A DNA stretch of 64,000 bases from a virus: positions 1 through 64,000 of the IMG/VR virus record IMGVR_UViG_3300020595_000028; one strand, written 5' to 3'. Below, piece after piece: positions 26,882 through 35,026 of this stretch. The translations under genes were made by a program, and so were the position numbers. The notes under the pieces are model-generated. The model did not search any database. It saw nothing but the letters and a program-made list of their open reading frames with translations, and was not told the DNA's origin. Positions within the stretch are counted from its first letter, which is position 1. Each line of letters opens with the position of its first letter.

Positions 26882-27171
26882 TAGCTATGCTCTGCGTAAA
26901 AGCACTCAGCTGAGTCACTAACAACAACCCGAAAGTAAGGGGCTATTACTATTTCTTCAATAGTGCTTGCTGTGTAGTTCTTAATAGTAGTCCAAGGGCC
27001 AGCACTTGTAAGCTTTGCTTGAAGGTCTACGGTGCCTGTTGTAATGTGAATTTGTACAACGCCCCGTCCGATTTTAGAGTCGTCGTTATAGTTGCCAAGT
27101 ACTTCCAAAGAAGTGTATCCGCCAGTGTAGACGTTGTCGCTAGTGGCAAACTTAGATGCGTAATTAGCCAT
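26881..27171 (-). CDS. Small hypothetical structural protein
   Basis: A 96-residue beta-rich protein starting MANYASKFATSDNVYTGG, with VQIHITTGTVDLQAKLTSAG in the middle. It lies between two adhesion proteins in the fibre operon and overlaps the next start. Small proteins of this type often cap or trimerise fibre attachments, but nothing specific is recognised. Confidence 0.55.
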   Translation of the reverse strand: MANYASKFATSDNVYTGGYTSLEVLGNYNDDSKIGRGVVQIHITTGTVDLQAKLTSAGPWTTIKNYTASTIEEIVIAPYFRVVVSDSAECFYAEHS

Positions 27172-27236
27172 AGTTAGTCCTTAATGTTTGTTAGGTACCA
27201 CAGCAAACCCCGTAGGGTTCACTGCGATAAGTTCTG

Positions 27237-27569
27237 TTACAACCAAAGCCTGCTTGGGCTATTTGGTGTAACTCCATAAAATTCGTCTATTGATTCAACA
27301 ATAGTACGTTTCGTGTCGTTAAGTAAACGAATGTTTAAGTGCCAACCTGTTGCGGCTACCATCTCAGGGTAGTCCATACCATTAGCATCTGTAAGAGTAA
27401 CGCCTGTGGCCTCATAGATAGTACCTATGACATCTATAGCGTAGTCAGCAGTGTTAGTTACTAACTCACCCTCTTCGTTGTAGAAGGCAGAGAGTACTGT
27501 AAGCATAGCAGCTTCGTTTGTTAGCTTAATGTAGAAGTCGTTCTTTGGTCCTAGTGCTTCGTCTATCAT
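27237..27569 (-). CDS. Hypothetical fibre-operon protein
   Basis: A 110-residue protein starting MIDEALGPKNDFYIKLTNEA, mixed alpha/beta, ending EFYGVTPNSPSRLWL. It overlaps the stop of the upstream LamG-like gene by four bases. No motif recognised; a fibre accessory role is suggested only by context. Confidence 0.5.
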   Translation of the reverse strand: MIDEALGPKNDFYIKLTNEAAMLTVLSAFYNEEGELVTNTADYAIDVIGTIYEATGVTLTDANGMDYPEMVAATGWHLNIRLLNDTKRTIVESIDEFYGVTPNSPSRLWL

Positions 27570-29224
27570 GTTGATGCCTCCGTAATACCAGCATCTGTGA
27601 TGTCTTCATCCCACATACGGAACTGTCCGATTGTACCCATGAAAAGTTGCCCAAGCTCTAAGTCAGTAGATGACAAGGTAGGGAGACTCGTAGGGGTTGT
27701 GTTGGATGTCAGGAGTGTACCCTCGTGAGCGCCGTTGATGAACGTAGAGCCGTGACGACCAGCAAGGTTGAAAGGTACGTTAGTGCCAGAGGAATAGGCG
27801 TTATTTGCGCCAACAACTGAATCAATGCCAGAGGATGTAGACCCTTGTAGGAACTGGGGTTGACCTGTTCTACTGCCTGACGTTGTAAACCTGTTATAGA
27901 TAATGTTGTTATTGTCTACTCTCCAACGCCACGGTAAAGCTGTGTTGGTACTACCACTATTAGCATACGTTATCTTGCCATCAATCTGGATAGACATGTT
28001 AGTGCTGTCATACGGCAGGTTAGCGGCAGGGACTGTTAGTGTCTCAGCAGCACGAGTTGCTGAAGCACCCGCTGTTGGGATGTAGCTTGATGGGGTTGCG
28101 CCAGCTTCGAGTTGTGCGTTTGTGACTGTACCTGAAACGGTTAATGTCAGAGTTCCCGCTGTTGGGGTAAACGTCAGATTAACTCGATTGTTCTCACCTG
28201 TACCTGTTCCAACCAGAGGCCCAGCAGTAGACACCCCAGATAAAGTAACTGTGCCTGTTCCTGTAAAGCTGATGGTATTAGCTACAGCAGCTACAGTAGC
28301 ACTTTGAGTAGATAGTGTGCCAGAGTTCAACAACAGGTTAGTCCGAGCTTCACTCTCGTGGAGGATGCCTTCGTTAACCCAAGCAGAACCATTGTAGATG
28401 TGATGACCACGACGAGGGGAATAGACAGGAGTAGTTGTCGTTGGAACGTAGCTGCTAGCAGTGTCAGGGCTGGTTACCATGCCACCGAGGCCGCTTCGGA
28501 AGGAGTGTGGATAGGCGACTAGAACCCCAGACGTACCATCCCCTGTAAAGGTCTGTGAGCCGAAGGTGTTAACTTGAGACGTTTCACCTACCGAGAAGAC
28601 TTCCTGTACCAGTGTTGAACTGGTTATTGAAAACCTGTACCAACCATTACCTAAACTTGTTACTGTCGGGGATACGGAGCCAGTATCTAAAGACACAGTC
28701 CCGTCTGACAGATTGATAATCGCATATTTGTTGTTTGTTGTAGCAACCGAGAAGAAGTTATAACCATCTGCTTTGAGGTCTATAGTTACTGTTGTGATTG
28801 TGCCATTAACAAGATTACTGTTAACTTGAGTTTTGTAGAACCTGTGAAGCCCACTAACAGTAGTCGGTGTTATCTTGAAGGCTGTTGGGTTGCCCTCAAA
28901 GTCATTCTGACCAGTCGTTACTGTCAGGGCATTATTAGTCCAATTAGCATTAGTTAAGTCACCACTATGGGTCAGAAGGTTATGCGGACGCCACTTTAGC
29001 AAGCCATCACTATCAACCATAGTTGCATTAGTGGAAGCTGTGTGAGTTATAGCAGAGGAGAAAGTAGTAGCTGCTCCACCTGTTTTGTATGTGTCTGTTT
29101 TAAAGTTAAAGACTAACTTCGGCTCGAAACCAAGAATAGCATCGGCGCTAGTGCTGCCTAATAAAATAGTGACTAGCTTATTGCGTTTTCTTCGTGTTAA
29201 GCCTAATCCTAAAGAATTAAACAT
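27566..29224 (-). CDS. Tail spike / adhesin with carbohydrate-binding-like modules
   Basis: A 552-residue protein starting MFNSLGLGLTRRKRNKLVTI. It contains GLLKWRPHNLLTHSGDLTNA and LHESEARTNLLLNS, segments typical of large phage receptor-binding proteins with CBM-like jelly-roll domains. The C-terminal 150 residues (GKITYANSGSTNTALPWRWR; LAGRHGSTFINGAHEG; ELGQLFMGTIGQFRMWDEDI) resemble a LamG-type domain. One of three large adhesins in this operon, suggesting a complex or switchable receptor apparatus. Confidence 0.7.
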   Translation of the reverse strand: MFNSLGLGLTRRKRNKLVTILLGSTSADAILGFEPKLVFNFKTDTYKTGGAATTFSSAITHTASTNATMVDSDGLLKWRPHNLLTHSGDLTNANWTNNALTVTTGQNDFEGNPTAFKITPTTVSGLHRFYKTQVNSNLVNGTITTVTIDLKADGYNFFSVATTNNKYAIINLSDGTVSLDTGSVSPTVTSLGNGWYRFSITSSTLVQEVFSVGETSQVNTFGSQTFTGDGTSGVLVAYPHSFRSGLGGMVTSPDTASSYVPTTTTPVYSPRRGHHIYNGSAWVNEGILHESEARTNLLLNSGTLSTQSATVAAVANTISFTGTGTVTLSGVSTAGPLVGTGTGENNRVNLTFTPTAGTLTLTVSGTVTNAQLEAGATPSSYIPTAGASATRAAETLTVPAANLPYDSTNMSIQIDGKITYANSGSTNTALPWRWRVDNNNIIYNRFTTSGSRTGQPQFLQGSTSSGIDSVVGANNAYSSGTNVPFNLAGRHGSTFINGAHEGTLLTSNTTPTSLPTLSSTDLELGQLFMGTIGQFRMWDEDITDAGITEAST

Positions 29225-29232
29225 GATATTCC

Positions 29233-29493
29233 TTACCCGTATGCTACGATGCCAGTGGCAGTTGTTCCAGTTGAATAGATTTTAGTAATCTGTGCAGGGA
29301 TTTCGTAGTAGTCAGGAACAGTCATTGTTACTGTATCTTCACCGATAGTGTCAAACTTAATAGTGCCACCAACAGTAACGTATACTGTCAAAGCACGGAA
29401 AGCCAACGGGTTAGCGTCAGAAGGGGTTACGTTCGCAACACGGCGAGCTGGAGTAGCCAAGCCCATGTTAAAGTGTTCGTTTAGTATTGCCAT
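29233..29493 (-). CDS. Small structural protein (fibre operon)
   Basis: An 86-residue beta-rich protein starting MAILNEHFNMGLATPARRVA. The segment ALTVYVTVGGTIKFDTIGED suggests a small beta-sandwich. It is first of the fibre block after the histone-like gene and has a good ribosome site. Similar short proteins attach fibres or decorate heads; the exact role is not determined. Confidence 0.55.
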   Translation of the reverse strand: MAILNEHFNMGLATPARRVANVTPSDANPLAFRALTVYVTVGGTIKFDTIGEDTVTMTVPDYYEIPAQITKIYSTGTTATGIVAYG

Positions 29494-29561
29494 TGTTATG
29501 GTCCTTTATGTTAGTTGTTATCAGGGATGGGTCTTATATAAAATATAGTAGTATTATAAAT

Positions 29562-29581
29562 GCCCCCCAAGGGAGGGGGAC
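29562..29581 (-). terminator. GC hairpin upstream of the fibre block
   Basis: Minus strand GTCCCCC-TCCCTT-GGGGGGC forms a strong stem between the H1-like gene and the fibre operon. It is followed by A/T-rich sequence with several short T runs. It may reduce read-through into the fibre genes. Confidence 0.45.
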
Positions 29582-29590
29582 ACCTTAATA

Positions 29591-30445
29591 TTACTTACGC
29601 TTGTTACGAGGGTCTTTAGAAACAGGCTTCTTCATGAACTTAGAAGCTTGACCACGTTCCAAAGGAGTTGCGCCAATCGCCTTCATAGTCTTATTAAGGC
29701 TATTAACGCTCTTAACTTTAGCAGCGTTCTTCTTCTTAACTTGGCTACGCAGTCTAGCTGTGTTGTTAGTGCGGCCCTTCATAGACTTAGATGCCTTAGC
29801 AACCGCACCTTTAGCAGACTTAACTCCAGCTTTAACTTTAGCTTTAACAATACGAGACTTACGCACTACTGCCTTCTTAGCCCGAAGAGCGTTTGTGCTA
29901 GGCTTAGCTGTAGCACGAGCCTTGGCAACACCTCTTTCGGCTTTTCTTTCAAGATTACCAACACTGCGACGAGCGTTACGTACAGACTTGCCAGTTTTAG
30001 ACTTAAGCGTGCTAGTGGCTCTGCTGACAGCCTTACCCGCTGCGGAATTACGAACTGAGCTTTTGGCTTTACTTTTACTCTTCATAGCAGAAGACTTAAC
30101 TTTAGCGACTGTACGCTTGGCTTTAACCACAGAGATACGAGCTTTAGACTTAGCCTTGTTGCTAGTAATACGAGCCTTCTTAGAGACTGTAGACTTAACG
30201 CTAGCAATCTTCTTCTTGGCCATTTGGCGCTTCTTCAGAGCAGAGGTTGTAGAACCTGTTGCTTTGTTGTAAGCCTTGTTAAGTTTAATCTTAGCCTTGC
30301 TGATAGCCATTCCGCCTTGACGCTTACGCTTCATAGCAGAAGCTTTAACAGCCTTCATTAGTGCTGCCTTACGGGCAGACGTCATTTTATAAGCGGAGCT
30401 ACCGAAAGACGTGGCCTTTGCTTTAGCGCGGTTGTATAGTGACAT
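29591..30445 (-). CDS. Histone H1-like, highly basic Lys/Ala-rich protein
   Basis: A 284-residue protein starting MSLYNRAKAKATSFGSSAYK. About 88 residues are Lys or Arg (31%) and only four are acidic. The rest is mainly Ala, Ser and Val, with repeated xKAKx, KSKSKAK and AVAKASKSMK patterns, as in eukaryotic H1 tails and bacterial HctB/AlgP-like proteins. There is no globular domain and almost no aromatic residue. The gene is in the terminase neighbourhood, suggesting a role in DNA condensation at packaging, in the virion, or in host chromosome silencing. Function is inferred from composition alone. The codons are not an obvious short tandem repeat. Confidence 0.75.
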   Translation of the reverse strand: MSLYNRAKAKATSFGSSAYKMTSARKAALMKAVKASAMKRKRQGGMAISKAKIKLNKAYNKATGSTTSALKKRQMAKKKIASVKSTVSKKARITSNKAKSKARISVVKAKRTVAKVKSSAMKSKSKAKSSVRNSAAGKAVSRATSTLKSKTGKSVRNARRSVGNLERKAERGVAKARATAKPSTNALRAKKAVVRKSRIVKAKVKAGVKSAKGAVAKASKSMKGRTNNTARLRSQVKKKNAAKVKSVNSLNKTMKAIGATPLERGQASKFMKKPVSKDPRNKRK

Positions 30446-30629
30446 GTTCTTTTTCTTTCTTATTGCAGGAGACTACAAACTCATATCTTGATTGTATAGA
30501 GTTCAAATAGTCAGTTGTTGTTTGTTGTAGTTGTTTACAAGCCTCTTCAGACTCAGTGGACATGGGATGCCAACCATCTTGGATAGTAGCTTCACCATTA
30601 ATAATGAACAAGATAACAAGATACCACAT
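30423..30629 (-). CDS. Small membrane-anchored or secreted protein
   Basis: A 68-residue protein starting MWYLVILFIINGEATIQDGW. The first 12 residues are hydrophobic (short anchor or signal), followed by a helical region with two cysteines (ACKQLQQ, VVSCNKK). It overlaps the terminase stop and the H1-like start. A spanin-like or superinfection role is possible but unproven. Confidence 0.5.
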   Translation of the reverse strand: MWYLVILFIINGEATIQDGWHPMSTESEEACKQLQQTTTDYLNSIQSRYEFVVSCNKKEKEHVTIQPR

Positions 30630-31960
30630 TAGAAGCCGAAGCCTCTAGTTGTTACCTTAGTACCACCTCGCACAGGGAATAAATACTCCACAGCATATCT
30701 TAGACCATCTGTCCAGTGTTCAACACCTTCTTTCTTACAGATAGTAGCTGTGTCAGGGTTACTCTCTACCCATGCGGTTCGTTCAATAGATTTAATAGTA
30801 TTCACACAACGTGGATGAACATACATATCGATGTCCCCATTAGCGTTCTTGAACTTCTTATTAATAGCAGCAACACTATCAATAATAGGAGGTGCCTTAC
30901 TATGCGCTCTTGTCTGTATACCTTCAGCTTGTAGAATGCTAAAGTCTGTACGTCCAACAGCAGCAGAGGACTTCCTAGCCTTCCCACTAGGGTCAGGGTA
31001 AGAGATAATGCGGTGTCCACGATACTTGTCTGCCAGCGTCCTAGCTAGAGTCTCTGTATCTGGGTGTCCCTGCATCTCGTCTAGTATGTGTATCTGATTG
31101 CCTCTTAGGGCAAATACACAGGATGCCATTATGCCAACGTTAAAGTCGATAGCAACATGAACATCTTCACCTGTCTCAAAAGTGGGTAGGTCTTTGTCGA
31201 TATGCTCTTTACGGTTAAACGTATAGAACACAGTATTACCAGAGTCTTCGAAGCTAGCCGTATACTCTCTGGCAAATTTCAATGGGTCCAGCGTTAGCTT
31301 AACCCGCTCAATCTCATCATCATCGAGATAAGGAGAGTCTTGATAAGTGTAGTGATAGCTCTTCCATTGGTTATCAGCATCCTGACGATTAAACATTTCA
31401 TAGAAATAGTTGTAACCCATAGGTGTACTAATAATAAGAGCCTTCCCCGGTTTGGCATTATACTTGTCAGCGTTCTTCTTAGACCAACGAGTAGCAATAC
31501 AAGGTTGAATAACTGATTCCCAAGATTCCTTGAGTGATGTACCAGCACCTTTCCAAGAGCATACCTCATCGGCTACTACGAAATACTGACCAGTACCACG
31601 CATACGTTCTGAAGCCTCATAAGACCAAATCTTTAGCTGTACATTGCCAGGAAACCAGAAGGTTCCAGCTACTCGTGATGACTTAATAGCGTGTTCTTCC
31701 ATACCTAACTGATAGGCTAGTAGGGGATAATAGATATCCACAGCTTGTGCGTAAGTAGGCGCGATGATTGCTACATTCTTGTTAGGTACGTCGTCATCTA
31801 ACTCCATTAGCTCTTGTACAGCAATAACAGCAGCACAGGCAGCTAGGTAAGACTTACCAAAACCACGAGAAGCATTAACTACAGCATACCGTGTATCATC
31901 TTCTAAAAATAGGTCATGTATAATGTCTGACTGACCCTCATGGAGAATAACCTCATCCAT
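30629..31960 (-). CDS. terL: Terminase large subunit
   Basis: A 443-residue protein starting MDEVILHEGQSDIIHDLF. The ATPase has a Walker A variant NASRGFGKSY (K36) and Walker B YFVVADEV (D131, E132). The nuclease half begins HVAIDFNVG (D272) and includes the IISYPDPSGKARK region typical of RNase H-fold terminases. Length is normal. It packages DNA through the portal. Gene order is small subunit, two small genes, large subunit. Confidence 0.93.
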   Translation of the reverse strand: MDEVILHEGQSDIIHDLFLEDDTRYAVVNASRGFGKSYLAACAAVIAVQELMELDDDVPNKNVAIIAPTYAQAVDIYYPLLAYQLGMEEHAIKSSRVAGTFWFPGNVQLKIWSYEASERMRGTGQYFVVADEVCSWKGAGTSLKESWESVIQPCIATRWSKKNADKYNAKPGKALIISTPMGYNYFYEMFNRQDADNQWKSYHYTYQDSPYLDDDEIERVKLTLDPLKFAREYTASFEDSGNTVFYTFNRKEHIDKDLPTFETGEDVHVAIDFNVGIMASCVFALRGNQIHILDEMQGHPDTETLARTLADKYRGHRIISYPDPSGKARKSSAAVGRTDFSILQAEGIQTRAHSKAPPIIDSVAAINKKFKNANGDIDMYVHPRCVNTIKSIERTAWVESNPDTATICKKEGVEHWTDGLRYAVEYLFPVRGGTKVTTRGFGF

Positions 31961-31972
31961 TGTTGTTCCTCT

Positions 31973-32239
31973 TTACCACTTAACCTTATTAGCCCAGTAA
32001 GCAGCACTCATCTTGCCTTTAGCAATATTAGTAGCATGTCTAGCTTTAAAGTTTTTATTACGTTTACTACCGTCAGCAGAGCCTTTAGCCCCTTGTTTAC
32101 CGAAACGGATAGTCTTGATTGTTGAGCCTACTTTAGCAACAACAACATGTGATTTAGTTTTATGTCCGGGAGTGGCCTTAGGTTTGTTATAACCACTAAC
32201 ACCAGCACGAGTTAGTCTAGAGTCTTTCTTAACAGCCAT
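31973..32239 (-). CDS. Conserved small basic phage protein near terminase
   Basis: An 88-residue basic protein from the ATG of MAVKKDSRLTRAGVSGYNKP; the longer frame upstream is rejected because this ATG has AGAGGACAAAGACT before it. The KDSRLTRAGVSGYNKPK start and the HATNIAKGKMSAAYWANKV end are a pattern I recognise from hypothetical proteins of many phages. Likely nucleic-acid binding. With the H1-like and small-terminase proteins it makes this neighbourhood unusually rich in basic proteins. Confidence 0.7.
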   Translation of the reverse strand: MAVKKDSRLTRAGVSGYNKPKATPGHKTKSHVVVAKVGSTIKTIRFGKQGAKGSADGSKRNKNFKARHATNIAKGKMSAAYWANKVKW

Positions 32240-32262
32240 TAGTCTTTGTCCTCTTTTTTTTT

Positions 32263-32520
32263 TCAATAGCTCAAGTAAACCCACCACCGAGGGTCTTTGA
32301 GTATCCCCGCCATCTCCTCCCCCCTTTCACCAACAAACTTTGTGGTTTCTGTAGGTCTCAATAAGAATCTGTCATCTTCCCAGACAGACTTACCAGAGTG
32401 CCACTGGGTGTTGTCCTCCGCTAGAAGACTTGCGTTTTCTCTGTCGTCACCCATACGAATACTGTCCCAATCAGGGTGTTGAGTTCCGTCTTTCTTTTCT
32501 ATGTAGATATTAACACCCAT
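32263..32520 (-). CDS. Hypothetical protein between terminase genes
   Basis: An 85-residue acidic protein starting MGVNIYIEKKDGTQHPDWDS, rich in Trp (HSGKSVWEDDRF; ILKDPRWWVYLSY). Short alpha/beta fold likely. It begins one base before the stop of the small terminase gene. No family assigned. Confidence 0.6.
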   Translation of the reverse strand: MGVNIYIEKKDGTQHPDWDSIRMGDDRENASLLAEDNTQWHSGKSVWEDDRFLLRPTETTKFVGERGEEMAGILKDPRWWVYLSY

Positions 32521-32910
32521 CTATAAGTTCCTCTCGTCAGGTTTATCCCCCTTACTCTTTGGCGGTTTCTTCGAAACCCCTGTAAGCTTAATAGCCATAG
32601 GCTTCTTAGTAGTGACTTCCTGCTCAATCTTCTCAGGAACTTTCTTATAGCCATACTGCATAAGGTTGTTAATGAGTGTTCCCTTAGTAGCGATTAACTG
32701 AGCATAAGCACCAGAGCCAATACGGACAGTACCGTCAGCAATAGCCTTGTCAATCTCTTGGTATTGTTTAACCATCTCTTCGATAGGGTCGAAACCAAGT
32801 TCCTCAAGTTTCTTTACAGAAGCCATAGAATTAATGTTCTTAGAGCCTTTAGGACGACCAGCGCCCTCGCGTTTACCGCCGACTTTATTCTTACGGTTAT
32901 CTACTCTCAT
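32521..32910 (-). CDS. Terminase small subunit (putative)
   Basis: A 129-residue protein starting MRVDNRKNKVGGKREGAGRP, with an AAAGGAGG ribosome site. The N-terminal GGKREGAGRPKGSKN stretch is an AT-hook-like segment common in phage small terminases and replication proteins. A helical core follows (MASVKKLEELGFDPIEEMVK; AYAQLIATKGTLINNLMQYG). It would recognise the packaging site and hand DNA to the large subunit, whose gene lies two small genes downstream. Confidence 0.75.
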   Translation of the reverse strand: MRVDNRKNKVGGKREGAGRPKGSKNINSMASVKKLEELGFDPIEEMVKQYQEIDKAIADGTVRIGSGAYAQLIATKGTLINNLMQYGYKKVPEKIEQEVTTKKPMAIKLTGVSKKPPKSKGDKPDERNL

Positions 32911-33048
32911 TTGGACCTCCTTTTGGTCTGTAGAAATATTTCGATTGAAGATACTTTTTCATAAGAAAAAATAGTTGTTAATTATAAATAAGTTAAAAAG
33001 CTTACCATCTAAACCCTTAAAGTTATTTAAGAAAAAAACAGCGAAGAT

Positions 33049-33291
33049 TTACTCCTCGCTATCTTTCTTAGTATTTGACTCTGTTAGAGTCTCTTTAGCA
33101 CGTCGTAGAATAGCGTTCTCAGCCATTAACACCTCAATCTGTCGCTGTAAAGAGCTTACAGTGTCGTCATAAGCCTTCTTGTTAAGAGCCATACTACGGA
33201 ACAGTCCCATGAGTCCTGCCGCCACTACAACTAAGAAGATTCCTAGAGAGGGCGGTAGGTATTTCATAAGGATAGAAGCTTCAGCTATCAT
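33049..33291 (-). CDS. Small membrane protein with coiled coil
   Basis: An 80-residue protein starting MIAEASILMKYLPPSLGIFL. One hydrophobic segment (SLGIFLVVVAAGLMGLF), then a charged helical coiled coil (residues about 37-70). This layout fits an i-spanin or holin-associated protein, but the classical partner lipoprotein is not seen. Overlaps the next membrane gene upstream by four bases. Lies far from the endolysin. Confidence 0.55.
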   Translation of the reverse strand: MIAEASILMKYLPPSLGIFLVVVAAGLMGLFRSMALNKKAYDDTVSSLQRQIEVLMAENAILRRAKETLTESNTKKDSEE

Positions 33292-33734
33292 TCCTCCCCC
33301 TCCTGTGGTGGTTCACCAAGAAGAAATCCGTAAACATAGAAGCTACATAAGCAGTAGGGTAAAGCAATAGCAGTGATTAGGTTCCATCCACCTAGCTCTT
33401 GAAAAGCAGAGATAGAGATGGTCACCCAAGCAGTAGTAGCCATTAAGTTAAAGACACGTCGTTGTACTGTTCCACTATAGTAGATTTGGCAAGCACCCAA
33501 GGTGAAAGCCATCCAAGCCCAGAGGAAGTTGTTGACAGCCAAAGTCTCAGCGTGAAACCCATAACCACCACCAACGAGCATAGTGAAAGAAATAAACCAG
33601 AAACCCATACCAGAAGCTTGTTCAAGACCTCTACCATAGTAAGTAATAGCAGTAGAGTCATTATTAGCTTCACGGTCCGCAGTTAAAGAGTGAACTCTAG
33701 CATCTACTGCGAGTCCGATTTTATTAAGGTCCAT
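33288..33734 (-). CDS. Multi-pass membrane protein
   Basis: A 148-residue protein starting MDLNKIGLAVDARVHSLTAD. After a soluble N-terminus (residues 1-42) there are about four hydrophobic segments (FWFISFTMLVGGGYGF; FLWAWMAFTLGACQIYY; LMATTAWVTISISAF; ITAIALPYCLCSFYVYGFLL). No enzyme motif. With its two neighbours it makes a three-gene membrane cluster in the first part of the late unit. It could form a holin-like pore or alter the host membrane. Confidence 0.6.
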   Translation of the reverse strand: MDLNKIGLAVDARVHSLTADREANNDSTAITYYGRGLEQASGMGFWFISFTMLVGGGYGFHAETLAVNNFLWAWMAFTLGACQIYYSGTVQRRVFNLMATTAWVTISISAFQELGGWNLITAIALPYCLCSFYVYGFLLGEPPQEGEE

Positions 33735-33973
33735 GAGAAAATTACCATAGTTAGAGTGTTAAAGAAGAACCATATATAGTTACTAAAGTCACGACCCCAG
33801 ACATTACCAGACAACCAAGAAGAGAACCATGTGGACTGAGCCACCATGTAAATACCAGTAGTAAGTATTACCAACATAGTTATAGGTTTCTTATCAGAGA
33901 GTTTAGAAGAGCCGAAGAGTAGCACACCAGTAGCAAGCATAAAGGGTATGATGTCGATGTAATGATGAAACAT
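33704..33973 (-). CDS. Small membrane protein
   Basis: An 89-residue protein starting MFHHYIDIIPFMLATGVLLF with three likely membrane helices (IIPFMLATGVLLFG; PITMLVILTTGIYMVAQS; FSNYIWFFFNTLTMVIFSW). It overlaps the next gene by 31 bases. First gene of the late unit after the terminator/promoter junction at 34.2-34.4 kb. Confidence 0.55.
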   Translation of the reverse strand: MFHHYIDIIPFMLATGVLLFGSSKLSDKKPITMLVILTTGIYMVAQSTWFSSWLSGNVWGRDFSNYIWFFFNTLTMVIFSWTLIKSDSQ

Positions 33974-34225
33974 GTGCGATATTCCTTAGTCATAAAGGAA
34001 ATCCTAGTCTTGTAGTCAGGTTCTTTAGGAGTTAGCCTGCCATATTTAAAGATATATTTAAGAACATTTAGAAAGAAAGGTATTCTTAAAACTATAAAGT
34101 TCTTATGATACTACAAACAAAAACAATATGTCTTTAATGTTATGTATGCTAAGAACTCTAGAAAAGAGTGAGAGATTTATCTCTTCCCCCTACCCCCATA
34201 GTCCCCCTTCCCCAAGGGGGGTCTA
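33974..34225. other. Late-unit leader without a gene
   Basis: A/T-rich stretch with no convincing open reading frame or tRNA. The 34180-34225 part is C-rich on the plus strand (several CCCCC runs and a CCCCAAGGGG palindrome) and would be a G-rich leader in the transcript just after the Family A element. No other signal recognised. Confidence 0.5.
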
Positions 34226-34244
34226 TCATTATTCCGCCCCATTT
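34226..34244 (-). promoter_or_regulatory. Family A promoter-like element (late unit)
   Basis: Minus strand AAATGGGGCGGAATAATGA, the third Family A copy. It sits about 20 bases beyond a terminator with an 11-base T run and about 250 bases before the first late membrane gene. The placement, directly after a stop signal and before a long same-strand operon, is what a late promoter should show. Confidence 0.75.
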
Positions 34245-34263
34245 ATTATCTCATATAATTATA

Positions 34264-34364
34264 GAAAAAAAAAAATATAGTACCTCCTCCCAACACCCCC
34301 TCAACCATCCCGTAAGTACTCGTGAGAGTACTCGCAGGACAGAAGAAGAGATGCTGGGAGGAGG
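34264..34364 (-). terminator. Strong intrinsic terminator with nested hairpin
   Basis: An outer 10-bp stem (CCTCCTCCCA at 34355-34364 with TGGGAGGAGG at 34283-34292 in minus-strand reading) encloses an inner perfect hairpin AGTACTC-TCAC-GAGTACT. An uninterrupted run of 11 T follows (A at 34265-34275 on the plus strand). It lies nine bases after the stop of the last gene of the middle unit. Confidence 0.8.
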
Positions 34365-34372
34365 CTATGGGG

Positions 34373-34801
34373 CTATTTCTTCCAGTGTGATAGACACACC
34401 AGTTCTACTTCTTCTGGGTTAGGTTTCTTAGAGACCTCTTCCCAGTATTCTTCAGCTACTACAACAACAGGGTAGTAACCTTCTTCTATAAACCCAACAT
34501 GATGAGTCTGTTCATAACGGTACATAGAGTAAGGAAGGCCACCAATAACTCTTGTTAGGTTAGCTGCCTTCTGTTCTATGGGGTCTGTTACTATGAACTC
34601 TTTAGTCATATCTTTCCAGAGATACGTGATAAGCTCACTAGTGAAGTCATCAACACCATAGATAGCGATTAGACTTAAGTCCCGATAGTCTTTCTTGAAC
34701 TGTTCTTTAGCAGTATCAGGGCGGGGCTTAAGCTTAATCTTATGGGGTTTCTTGTCGGTAGACCCTTTAGGGCGTCCCGGTTTCTTCTTCTCAGTATCCA
34801 T
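34373..34801 (-). CDS. Small protein with N-terminal AT-hook
   Basis: About 142 residues from the ATG of MDTEKKKPGRPKGSTDKKPH. The KKPGRPKGSTDKK segment is a canonical AT-hook core (GRP flanked by basic residues). The rest is alpha/beta and acidic (LIAIYGVDDFTSELITYLWK; GYYPVVVVAEEYWEEV). It resembles the AT-hook start of the small-terminase protein. Possible DNA-binding regulator of the adjacent middle/late switch; no family assigned. Last gene before the terminator. Confidence 0.6.
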   Translation of the reverse strand: MDTEKKKPGRPKGSTDKKPHKIKLKPRPDTAKEQFKKDYRDLSLIAIYGVDDFTSELITYLWKDMTKEFIVTDPIEQKAANLTRVIGGLPYSMYRYEQTHHVGFIEEGYYPVVVVAEEYWEEVSKKPNPEEVELVCLSHWKK

Positions 34802-35024
34802 ACATAAGCTCCTCATGTAGTTCAGAGTAACCACCTTTTAGTTCAAATATCTGAGGTACTGTCTTTAGCTCCATATCATCTACTAAGAAGTGTTTCCAGA
34901 CAGCATCAGTAATACTATCTCCAGAAGTAATATCTACATAGACGTACTTCTTACCTTGGGCCTCTAGTAGTTCTTTTGCTTTGTCACAATAAGGACAGTT
35001 CTGCCGACCAATAACAAGATACAT
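34791..35024 (-). CDS. Glutaredoxin
   Basis: A 77-residue protein starting MYLVIGRQNCPYCDKAKELL. The active site is CPYC (C10, C13), followed by YVYVDITSG and the cis-proline TVPQIF. This is a normal short glutaredoxin. It would use glutathione or a thioredoxin reductase to reduce the class II ribonucleotide reductase encoded about 4 kb upstream in the same unit. It overlaps the next gene by 11 bases. Confidence 0.92.
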   Translation of the reverse strand: MYLVIGRQNCPYCDKAKELLEAQGKKYVYVDITSGDSITDAVWKHFLVDDMELKTVPQIFELKGGYSELHEELMYGY

Positions 35025-35026
35025 GT

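Noticed and set aside
29760-30272. Long plus-strand frame opposite the H1-like gene
   Set aside because: It is the mirror of a low-complexity Lys/Ala-rich gene, giving a Leu/Ala/Arg-rich product with no ribosome site. All other genes are on the minus strand.
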